Source of the DNA: Conexibacter sp.
Lineage (GTDB): Bacteria > Actinomycetota > Thermoleophilia > Solirubrobacterales > Solirubrobacteraceae
DNA length: 10,304 nucleotides
Direction: 5' to 3'
Assembly: GCA_025964055.1 (NCBI GenBank)
Contig: JAOPZP010000445.1
Span: forward strand, 1 to 10,304
Under the pieces are notes generated by a model that worked only from the letters and a program-made list of their open reading frames with translations, was not told the origin of the DNA and ran no database searches. Positions 1-5,657 of the stretch are shown in pieces (position 1 is the first letter of the stretch; each line of letters opens with the position of its first letter). The position numbers and the translations under genes are program-made.

Positions 1-70
1 CCGGCCCTCCGGCACGGCGCAGCGCGGTCGGCGCGCGCGGGTCGTCCAGTGGTCGCTCAGCCGTCCTCAT
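1..70 (-). CDS. 5' end of an unidentified gene translationally coupled to apbE (runs off the left edge)
   Basis: An ATG at 70-68 overlaps the TGA stop of the ApbE gene (69-67) as ATGA. A GAGAAGG ribosome binding site lies at 84-78, seven bases upstream. The frame stays open to the window edge and gives 23 residues beginning MRTAERPLDD, with mostly G or C at third positions. Only this hydrophilic N-terminus is visible, with no signal peptide and no recognisable motif, so I cannot name the product. Genes coupled to apbE are often flavoprotein or electron-transfer components that ApbE modifies, but that is context inference. The start signals are good; the main doubt is that the visible part is so short. 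Confidence 0.5.
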   Translation of the reverse strand, partial: MRTAERPLDDPRAPTALRRAGGP

Positions 71-843
71 CGATCGGCCTTCTCAAACGGGAAGCCGGGC
101 GTGCTCAGCACCTGGTCGTCCGCGGTGACCGTCATCGCCTCGTAGCCGCGTGGCAGGCGCATCGTCCAGCCGGCGGCCTCGGACCCCAGCGCGAAGGCCG
201 CCGTCGAGTAGGCGTCGGCGCGACCCAGGTCCGGACCGGTGACCGTCACCGACAGCACGCCCGTCGGCGGGCGGCCCGTCCGGGGATCGACCAGGTGCTC
301 GCCCCGCTCGTAGGCGCCCGACGTCGCCACCGAGAGGTCGGTGGCCTGCACGACGGCGGCGAGCGCCGCGCGGTCGCGCGGATGCTGGATCCCGACCCGC
401 CAGGGCGCGCCCGGTGCGGCGCTGCCGCGCGCCGCGACGTCGCCTCCGGCGGAGACGCAGACGTCGCCGAAGCCCTCGGCCACGAGCAGATCCGCCGCGC
501 GCTGCGCCGCCCAGCCCTTCACGTAGGCCGACGGGTCGAGCGAGCCGCGGGCGCGAGCATCGAACGCCCCGTCCGTCTCCTGCCGCAGCGCCTCGCAGGT
601 CGCAAGCACGTGCCGCACGTCCGCGGAGGCCTCCTCGAGCGCGAGCTCGTGGCGGTCGAGCCGGCGGATGGCGCTGTCGTCGCGGTAGGTGCTGAAGGTC
701 TCGTCGGCGTGGTGCAGCGAGCGGACGGCACGCTCGATCGCAGCCTTCGCCGACAGGCGGCTGCGGACGTCGATCGACACGACGGTGCCCATCACGTGCT
801 CGACGTGAACTTGGCGCTCGGTCCCGATGGGCGACGTGCTCAT
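67..843 (-). CDS. apbE: ApbE-family FAD:protein FMN transferase, no signal peptide
   Basis: This 258-residue protein belongs to the ApbE (flavin transferase) family, which moves FMN from FAD onto a Thr or Ser of a target flavoprotein in a Mg-dependent reaction. Family motifs appear in order: GTVVSIDV near 19-26, FSTYRDDSAI at 50-59, GAFDA at 92-96, DPSAYVKGW at 103-111, SAGGDV at 130-135, TSGAYERG..HLVDPRTGRP at 173-191, and RADAYSTA at 207-214, which supplies the expected Mg-binding Asp. Classic ApbE is a periplasmic lipoprotein of over 300 residues. Here the protein starts directly at the catalytic domain, with neither lipobox nor hydrophobic leader, so it probably works in the cytoplasm. 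No Shine-Dalgarno is evident before ATG 843. It follows the hydrolase by 99 bases and overlaps the next gene by ATGA. No obvious flavinylation target lies in the window. Confidence 0.9.
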   Translation of the reverse strand: MSTSPIGTERQVHVEHVMGTVVSIDVRSRLSAKAAIERAVRSLHHADETFSTYRDDSAIRRLDRHELALEEASADVRHVLATCEALRQETDGAFDARARGSLDPSAYVKGWAAQRAADLLVAEGFGDVCVSAGGDVAARGSAAPGAPWRVGIQHPRDRAALAAVVQATDLSVATSGAYERGEHLVDPRTGRPPTGVLSVTVTGPDLGRADAYSTAAFALGSEAAGWTMRLPRGYEAMTVTADDQVLSTPGFPFEKADR

Positions 844-942
844 GCCGACAGCGTGGGGCCGCCGGCTGTGGACCGGATAAACGGTGCCTGAGAGCCTGCT
901 GGGACACGTGATGGGAAGGCCAGGCCCGACGGCTGATCCACT

Positions 943-1749
943 TCACCGGCTGGTCCAGCCGAGAATCAGCTGGGCCGCCTCGAACGGCACGTCGAGCTGC
1001 GGGGCGTGGCCGACGCCGTCGAGCTCGACCCAGTCGGCGTGCGGCAGCGACTCGCGGCGGTAGCGCGCGGCCGCCGACGGCCACGGCAGCAGCCGGTCCT
1101 CGGTGCCCCAGATGACGCGCACCGGGCAGGCGATCCGCTCGGCGTCCAGCGGCCAACCCCCGTCGCGCGCGGAGGCCGCCAGCCCCGCGGCCGCCGTGCA
1201 GCCGGCCACGCCGCGCAGCGTGTGGGCGACCAGCTCGACCGGCAGCGACGCGCCGTCCTGCACGGTCGCACGCATCGCCTGGCGGCGGCCCTCGGGCGTG
1301 GCGGCGATCGCGTCGGCGTGAGGCGCCGCGGCGACCGCGAGCTCGTGCATCCGCTCCTGCTCGGCCGACAACGACATGAACGAGTCGTCGCCGTCGGCCC
1401 AGCCGCCGGCGGGCGCCAGGGCCACCACCGACCGCGCGCGGCCCCGCGCCGCCAGCGCCAGCGCGACGTAGCCACCCAGCGAGTTGCCGACGAGGTGCGC
1501 GAGTCCGAAGCCGGCCTCGTCCATCGCACGCTCGACGGCGTCGATGACGTCCTCGCCGGTCGCCCCGCCGCGCGCCGGCGGCCCGCCGGCGTGCCCCAGC
1601 AGCGTCGGGGCCAGCACGTCGTGCTCGCGCTCGAGCGCCGGGAGCACGAGCTCCCACGTCCGCCACGTCTCCATGAAGCCGTGCAGGCAGACCATCGGCG
1701 TGCCCGAGCCGCCACGGTGCCCGGCGGTGAACGTCGGCGGCCACGTCAT
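943..1749 (-). CDS. alpha/beta hydrolase fold protein
   Basis: This 268-residue protein has the full architecture of a soluble alpha/beta hydrolase. HGF at 23-25 forms the oxyanion region. GNSLGG at 88-93 is the nucleophile elbow with Ser90. WGTEDRLLP at 214-222 carries the acid Asp218, and GVGHAPQLD at 245-253 carries His248. The segment 117-200 between core strands is a helical cap. These features fit an esterase, carbon-carbon bond hydrolase or related enzyme; the substrate cannot be read from sequence. No signal peptide is present, so it should be cytoplasmic. An in-frame TAG lies 15 bases upstream of ATG 1749, which limits how far the start could move, although the ribosome binding site is weak. 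It is the upstream gene of a possible unit with apbE and is divergent from the GH114 gene. A haloperoxidase or haloalkane dehalogenase is less likely given the Ser nucleophile in a plain lipase-type elbow. Confidence 0.9.
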   Translation of the reverse strand: MTWPPTFTAGHRGGSGTPMVCLHGFMETWRTWELVLPALEREHDVLAPTLLGHAGGPPARGGATGEDVIDAVERAMDEAGFGLAHLVGNSLGGYVALALAARGRARSVVALAPAGGWADGDDSFMSLSAEQERMHELAVAAAPHADAIAATPEGRRQAMRATVQDGASLPVELVAHTLRGVAGCTAAAGLAASARDGGWPLDAERIACPVRVIWGTEDRLLPWPSAAARYRRESLPHADWVELDGVGHAPQLDVPFEAAQLILGWTSR

Positions 1750-1854
1750 CTCGCCGCCCAGCTAAGCACGCGCCGGCGTCCGCCGGCCCTCCGGCTCCTG
1801 ACCGCCTCCTTGACGCGCGCCGACCGGGTCCCTCAAGCTGCGCTGCAGATCGCC
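1750..1854. promoter_or_regulatory. divergent intergenic region with weak candidate promoter
   Basis: This 105-base spacer separates the hydrolase from the GH114 gene, so it should hold promoters for both. On the plus strand TTGACG at 1810-1815 resembles a housekeeping -35 element. The sequence 18 bases further on (CAAGCT, 1834-1839) is a poor -10, so the call is tentative. A short GC-rich inverted repeat, GCCGGC-GTCC-GCCGGC (1772-1787), lies between the two genes. It has no T tract and could be an operator or just base composition. Confidence 0.25.
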
Positions 1855-2664
1855 ATGCGCATCGCCAGCATCGTCCGTGCCCTCCTGACCATCGCGCTCC
1901 TCGCCGCCTGCGCGGCCGGCGCCCCCGCGGCGCGCGCCGTGACGCCGCCCCCGCCCGGGGCGCAGTTCGACTACCAGATCGGCGGGGCCTACACGCCCGC
2001 CCCGACCGTCGGCATCGTCGACCGCGACCGGACCGACGCGCCGGTCCCCGGCAAGTACAACGTCTGCTACGTCAACGCCTTCCAGACCCAGCCGGACGCC
2101 GCGCGCTGGTGGCAGTCCCGGCACCGCTCGCTGCTGCTGCGCAGCAACGGCAGGTACGTCGTCGACTCCGCCTGGAACGAGATGCTGCTCGACACGTCGA
2201 CGGCCGGCAAGCGCCGGGCGCTCGCCGCCGTCGTCGGGCGCTGGATCGACCGCTGCGCCAAGGCCGGCTACCAGGCGGTCGAGCCCGACAACCTCGACTC
2301 GTGGACCCGCTCCAAGCGCCGGTTGAACATGGCCGGCAACAAGGCGTATGCGTCGCTGCTGATCCGTCGCGCCCACCGCCGCGGGCTCGCCATCGCGCAG
2401 AAGAACACCCCGGAGCTCGGCGGCGCGGGCAAGGCCCTCGGGTTCGACTTCGCCATCGCCGAGGAGTGCAACGTCTACCACGAGTGCGGCAGCTACACCG
2501 GGCCGTTCGGCGACCGGGTCTACGAGATCGAGTACACCGACAACGGCGGCGAGGCGAACTTCCGCGCGGCCTGCGCGGCGCGGGGCTCGTCCATCTCCAT
2601 CATCTACCGCGACCGCGACGTCGCGTCCAAGGGCTCGGGCGACTACACCTACCAGTCGTGCTGA
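1855..2664 (+). CDS. GH114-type (endo-alpha-1,4-polygalactosaminidase-like, TM1410 family) exported glycosidase
   Basis: The 269-residue product has an N-terminal export signal (positive MRIASIVR, then a hydrophobic run at 9-18) and a GH114/TM1410-like domain. Diagnostic stretches are VEPDNLDSW at 142-150, AHRRGLAIAQKN at 173-184, EEC at 203-205 and EIEYTD at 224-229. They match the conserved acidic residues and the KN and EEC motifs of the TIM-barrel family that includes endo-alpha-1,4-polygalactosaminidase. LAAC at 16-19 is a good lipobox, so the protein may be a lipoprotein anchored at Cys19. A conventional signal peptidase site after ARA (26-28) is the alternative. Cys71, 134, 205, 211 and the C-terminal Cys269 suggest disulfides in an exported protein. 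The signal peptide fixes ATG 1855 despite a weak ribosome binding site. Substrate is unproven: family members may cut galactosamine-containing exopolysaccharides, but no polysaccharide cluster is visible here. Confidence 0.82.
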   Translation: MRIASIVRALLTIALLAACAAGAPAARAVTPPPPGAQFDYQIGGAYTPAPTVGIVDRDRTDAPVPGKYNVCYVNAFQTQPDAARWWQSRHRSLLLRSNGRYVVDSAWNEMLLDTSTAGKRRALAAVVGRWIDRCAKAGYQAVEPDNLDSWTRSKRRLNMAGNKAYASLLIRRAHRRGLAIAQKNTPELGGAGKALGFDFAIAEECNVYHECGSYTGPFGDRVYEIEYTDNGGEANFRAACAARGSSISIIYRDRDVASKGSGDYTYQSC

Positions 2665-2710
2665 GCCGCAGAGCGGCCGTCGCGGCATCACGCGAACGAC
2701 CGCGCGCCGG

Positions 2711-2737
2711 GGAGCTGATGCCTATGTCGGCAGCTCC
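2711..2737 (+). promoter_or_regulatory. inverted repeat in the leader of the DUF1348 gene
   Basis: GGAGCTG (2711-2717) and CAGCTCC (2731-2737) form a perfect 7-bp inverted repeat around a 13-base loop. It lies 27 bases before the Shine-Dalgarno of the DUF1348 gene and 46 bases after the GH114 stop. It has no T tract after it, so it is not a convincing terminator. It could be a regulator binding site or an mRNA leader hairpin. A smaller hairpin, GCCGC-AGA-GCGGC, directly follows the GH114 stop at 2665-2677. Confidence 0.3.
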
Positions 2738-2777
2738 TCATCGTCGCCGAGAACCCGAGAGCCAAGGGAGCCCCGCC

Positions 2778-3269
2778 ATGACCGACACGGCCGCGCAGAC
2801 CGCCGCGCAGCGCCCGCCGCTGCCCCCGTTCACCCGCGAGACGGCGATCCAGAAGGTGCGGCTCGCCGAGGACGGCTGGAACAGCCGCGACCCGGCCAAG
2901 GTCGCGCTCGCCTACTCGGTCGACTCGCGGTGGCGCAACCGCGCGGAGTTCGCGACCGGCCGCGAGGAGATCATGGCCTTCCTCACGCGCAAGTGGAGCC
3001 GGGAGCTCGACTACCGGCTCATCAAGGAGCTGTGGGCCTTCGGCGACGACCGCATCGCCGTGCGCTTCGCCTACGAGTCCCACGACGACTCCGGCAATTG
3101 GTCTCGGTCCTACGGCAACGAGAACTGGCAGTTCGGCGACGACGGGCTCATGCAGCTCCGCTACGCCAGCATCAACGACCTGCCGATCAGCGAGGCCGAG
3201 CGCAAGTACCACTGGCCGCTCGGTCGGCGCCCCGACGACCACCCGGGGCTGAGCGAGCTCGGGCTCTGA
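2778..3269 (+). CDS. DUF1348 / NTF2-like (SnoaL-like) family protein
   Basis: This 163-residue soluble protein matches the DUF1348 family, a branch of the NTF2/SnoaL-like cone-shaped alpha+beta fold. Recognisable family stretches are PPFTRETAIQKVRLAEDGWN (16-35), DSRWRNRAEF (49-58), GREEI (61-65), SYGNENW (111-117), SINDLPI (131-137) and WPLGRRPDDHPGL (146-158), which is nearly full family length. Such proteins have no agreed biochemical role, though the fold often binds small hydrophobic ligands in a pocket. ATG 2778 has a strong AAGGGAG site at 2764-2770 with seven bases of spacing. In-frame ATGs at 2718 and 2724 lie upstream but would add a non-conserved arginine-rich extension, so 2778 is preferred. 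It lies 113 bases after the GH114 gene and ends just before a strong terminator; it may have its own promoter. Catalytic activity cannot be inferred. Confidence 0.88.
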   Translation: MTDTAAQTAAQRPPLPPFTRETAIQKVRLAEDGWNSRDPAKVALAYSVDSRWRNRAEFATGREEIMAFLTRKWSRELDYRLIKELWAFGDDRIAVRFAYESHDDSGNWSRSYGNENWQFGDDGLMQLRYASINDLPISEAERKYHWPLGRRPDDHPGLSELGL

Positions 3270-3283
3270 GCCGCCCGGCGCGT

Positions 3284-3312
3284 CGAAGGCCCCGCCGGAA
3301 GCGGGGCCTTCG
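3284..3312. terminator. bidirectional intrinsic terminator hairpin
   Basis: CGAAGGCCCCGC (3284-3295) and GCGGGGCCTTCG (3301-3312) are perfect reverse complements, forming a 12-bp stem with a CGGAA loop. The hairpin sits 14 bases after the DUF1348 stop and 9 bases beyond the stop of the convergent membrane protein gene, so it can serve both directions. There is no U tract on either side, which is common in high-GC actinobacterial terminators. Confidence 0.85.
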
Positions 3313-3321
3313 TCGCAGCCC

Positions 3322-3663
3322 TCAGCGGTCGAACCGGCCGCCGTCGGCGTCGCGGGCGTCGTTCGTGCCGCCGTCGGAGTACGGCTCGCGGGAGCCGGCC
3401 TTCGCCAGCCCTCGGCTGATCATGTAGCCGACGGTCAGGATCCCCACGATGAGCCACGTGTCATGCGCGTTGAGGCGGTCGTCGTGACCGTCGCCGGCCT
3501 TCGTGAGCAGACCGGCGAGCAGGACGCCCACGGTCGCCGCCACGTAGGCGTAGAACTCGGACGTCTTGGACGAGTGCTTGGTCTCCGTCGTCAGTCGCTG
3601 CCCTGAGGTGCGACGGGCCACGGCCGCGGAGTTGCCGCCGCGATCGGTTGCGGTTCCAGCCAT
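3322..3663 (-). CDS. small two-helix membrane protein of unknown function
   Basis: The 113-residue product has a hydrophilic Ser/Thr-rich N-terminus (1-35). A first hydrophobic helix (FYAYVAATVGVLLAGLLT, 37-54) is followed by a charged Asp/Gly/His loop (57-69). A second helix (WLIVGILTVGYMISRGLA, 70-87) precedes a polar acidic tail. The KTSEF segment before helix 1 and GYMISRGLAKAGSREPY after it resemble small uncharacterised actinobacterial membrane proteins that I recall, but I know no function. The start at ATG 3663 is secured by a perfect AGGAGG at 3675-3670 with six bases of spacing, the best ribosome binding site in the window, which suggests efficient translation. It is probably monocistronic, with a leader of up to 191 bases from the ABC-F gene and a terminator at its end. 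Topology and function are inference. Confidence 0.85.
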   Translation of the reverse strand: MAGTATDRGGNSAAVARRTSGQRLTTETKHSSKTSEFYAYVAATVGVLLAGLLTKAGDGHDDRLNAHDTWLIVGILTVGYMISRGLAKAGSREPYSDGGTNDARDADGGRFDR

Positions 3664-3669
3664 GATGTT

Positions 3670-3675
3670 CCTCCT
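3670..3675 (-). promoter_or_regulatory. consensus Shine-Dalgarno (AGGAGG) of the small membrane protein
   Basis: The minus strand reads AGGAGG, then AACATC, then ATG 3663. Most other starts in the window have weaker sites or none, so this gene is likely to be strongly translated. The rest of the 191-base spacer (3676-3854) should hold its promoter, but I find no convincing -35/-10 pair. The only notable item is a CGGGTACCCG palindrome at 3808-3817. Confidence 0.75.
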
Positions 3676-3854
3676 GAGGTTTGCCCGGCGCCTTGGACCT
3701 GCGAGCCGGGAGGTCCGTGCGGCATCTCCGGCCCGAAGTACCGGCAAACGTGACGCCGCGGCGCTCGTACAAGCGACCCGACGCCGTGCATGGAGACCGT
3801 CCCGCCCCGGGTACCCGCCGCCGCGGCGTCCGCCGGCCGGCAGCGCGGAGGACG

Positions 3855-5540
3855 TCAGGCGCGCGCCGGGCGGGAGCGCGGCGGGGCGTCGCTGAGGCGC
3901 TTGGCCAGGCGGACGCCGGCGGCGGCCTCGGGCGTCGAGAGCGCCTCCAGCGCCGCCTCGGCGTCGGGCAGCGCGTAGACGGCGCCGTCGTGGTCGAGCA
4001 GCAGGAAGCGGTCCAGCCGGCGCAGGAACGCCCGGTCGTGGGAGACCGTGACGACCGTTCCCTCGAAGGACTCCAGCGCGCGTTCGAGCGCCTCGCTGGA
4101 GTCGATGTCGAGGTTGTCGGTCGGCTCGTCGAGCAGCAGCAGGTTGTGGCCCTCGAGCTCGAGCGCGAGGACCTCGAGCCGCGCCTTCTGCCCGCCGGAG
4201 AGCGTGCGCGTCGAGCGGCGCGCGGCGTCCTGCAGGCCATAGCGCGCGAGCGCCTGCATCGCCGACTCCATGCCGCCGGTCTGCGCCTCGACGACGTCGA
4301 GCACGACGCGGTCGTCGAGCTCGGCGCGCTGGTTGAGCTGGGTGAACATCCCGGCCGACACGCGCGGGCCGAGCACCAGCTCGCCGGCGTGGACCGGCGC
4401 GTCGACCCCGGCGAGCAGGCGCAGCAGGTGGCTCTTGCCCGAGCCGTTGGGCCCGATCAGGCCGACGCGCTCGCCGAAGTGGATCTCGTCGGAGAACGGC
4501 AGGACCAGGTCGTCGATGCCCACGCCGCGCAGGTCGACGACGCGGCGGGCCGAGTCGCCGCCGCGGATGCGCGGGCGGATGTGCTGGTCGACGACGGGTG
4601 CCGGGGGCGGTCCCTCGTCGGCGAAGCGCTGCCAGCGGGTCTCGGCGGCGTCGGCGCGCTTGGCAATGTCGGGCGAGTAGCGGGCGCGCTCCTTGAGCAG
4701 CTTGTAATAGCGGTACAGCCGGCGCTCCTCCTCCTGCCAGCGGCGCACAGCGTCGCCGAGCTGCTCCTGGCGGCGCTCGCGCGCCTCGGGGTAGTCGCGG
4801 TAGGAGCCGCCGTGCGTCCACGCGCCGTGGCCCTCCAGCGTGATGATGGAGTCGACCGCGCTGGAGAGCAGGTCGCGGTCGTGGCTGATGAGCAGGACCG
4901 TCTGGCGCGCGGTGGCGATCCGCTGCTCGAGCTCCAGCTTGGCCGGGACGTCGAGGAAGTTGTCGGGCTCGTCGAGCAGGAGCACCTGGGCGTCGGAGGC
5001 GAAGAGCACGTCGAGCACCAGGCGCTTGCGCTCGCCGCCCGACAGCGCGCTGACCGGCCGGTCGCCGACCTCGTCGAACCCCGCGCGCACGATGCGCCGG
5101 CACGAGGCATCCCACTGGCCCTCCAGCTGGTAGCCGCCCAGGTCGGACCAGTCGCCGATCGCCGCGCCCAGGCGCATCCCGGCCTCGGCGGGATCGTCGC
5201 CGGCCGCGAGGCTGCGCTCGGCGGCGAGCACGCTCGTGCCGGCCTCGCGCAGACGGCCGGAGGCCAGCGACAGCAGGAGCTCGCGGACGGTGCCGCCGTC
5301 CTCGCCGGCGCCGACGCCGACGTCCTGGCGCATGAACGCGACCCGGCCGCCGATCGAGACCTCGCCCTCCAGGCCCGGGAGCTCGCCGGCCAGCCCACGC
5401 AGCAGCGTCGTCTTGCCGGCGCCGTTGGCGCCGACCAGCCCGACATGGCGCCCCGGAGCGACCCGAAAGCTCAGGTCCTCGAACAGCTCGTCGCCGCCGG
5501 GGTGCGCGTACGCGAGTCCTGAGGCGATGACGTGACTCAT
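3855..5540 (-). CDS. ABC-F family ATPase (duplicated ABC domains, no membrane domain)
   Basis: The 561-residue protein has two ATP-binding cassettes and no transmembrane segment, the ABC-F layout of ribosome-associated ATPases (EttA/Uup-like factors and antibiotic-resistance factors). Cassette 1 has Walker A GANGAGKT (37-44), signature LSGGE (166-170), Walker B LLLDEPDNFLD and switch His220. Cassette 2 has Walker A GPNGSGKS (363-370), signature LSGGQ (447-451), Walker B LLLLDEPTDNLD and His501. The linker at about 245-325 is rich in Glu and Arg (a helical hairpin, e.g. EERRLYRYYKLLKERARYSP) and would be the P-site tRNA-interaction motif. Walker B tails read DEPDNFLD and DEPTDNLD instead of the common DEPTNHLD. 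The start at 5540 fits the N-terminus of cassette 1; no Shine-Dalgarno precedes it, but a possible leaderless promoter does. The exact role, translation factor or drug protection, cannot be told from sequence. Confidence 0.92.
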   Translation of the reverse strand: MSHVIASGLAYAHPGGDELFEDLSFRVAPGRHVGLVGANGAGKTTLLRGLAGELPGLEGEVSIGGRVAFMRQDVGVGAGEDGGTVRELLLSLASGRLREAGTSVLAAERSLAAGDDPAEAGMRLGAAIGDWSDLGGYQLEGQWDASCRRIVRAGFDEVGDRPVSALSGGERKRLVLDVLFASDAQVLLLDEPDNFLDVPAKLELEQRIATARQTVLLISHDRDLLSSAVDSIITLEGHGAWTHGGSYRDYPEARERRQEQLGDAVRRWQEEERRLYRYYKLLKERARYSPDIAKRADAAETRWQRFADEGPPPAPVVDQHIRPRIRGGDSARRVVDLRGVGIDDLVLPFSDEIHFGERVGLIGPNGSGKSHLLRLLAGVDAPVHAGELVLGPRVSAGMFTQLNQRAELDDRVVLDVVEAQTGGMESAMQALARYGLQDAARRSTRTLSGGQKARLEVLALELEGHNLLLLDEPTDNLDIDSSEALERALESFEGTVVTVSHDRAFLRRLDRFLLLDHDGAVYALPDAEAALEALSTPEAAAGVRLAKRLSDAPPRSRPARA

Positions 5541-5553
5541 GCGCGACAGCGTA
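5541..5553 (-). promoter_or_regulatory. candidate leaderless promoter -10 element of the ABC-F gene
   Basis: On the minus strand TACGCT (5553-5548) fits the actinobacterial -10 pattern TAnnnT. It is followed by seven bases, GTCGCGC, and then ATG 5540. That spacing would put the transcription start at or next to the A of the ATG, giving an mRNA without a 5' leader. The absence of a ribosome binding site agrees. No -35 element is clear. This is a pattern match only. Confidence 0.4.
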
Positions 5554-5657
5554 ATCGGCGGCCGATGGGAGCCCGAACCCGAGGGCGCAGACCCCTGGAT
5601 GGGCTGTCCGACACCGGATGGGGATCGTTGCCCGGGCGCCGGCTGCGTCAGGATGTC

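Noticed and set aside
1..13. CCGGCCCTCCGGC occurs at 1-13 and again at 1783-1795
   Set aside because: A 13-base GC-only match is expected at this base composition, and the flanks are unrelated.
866..880. TTATCC followed by CCACA on the minus strand (near 866-880) as a DnaA box or origin
   Set aside because: The two halves are separated by three bases, there is only one instance, and no replication genes or AT-rich region are nearby.
882..894. CTCTCAGGCACCG on the minus strand, upstream of apbE, resembles a piece of the glycine riboswitch core
   Set aside because: The partner elements (a GAAGGGGCAA-like segment before it and GGACAGAG after it) are missing, and the downstream genes are not glycine related. 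The short match is probably chance.
3681..5522. A plus-strand open frame of about 600 codons opposite the ABC-F gene
   Set aside because: It is antisense to intact ABC motifs, has biased repetitive composition, no domain signal and no plausible start.
5532..5657. An N-terminal extension of NhaA starting at GTG 5532 or ATG 5565
   Set aside because: The extension is arginine-rich and unlike NhaA. The 5532 start would overlap the divergent ABC-F start. GTG 5658 has an upstream AGGA and a family-like N-terminus.
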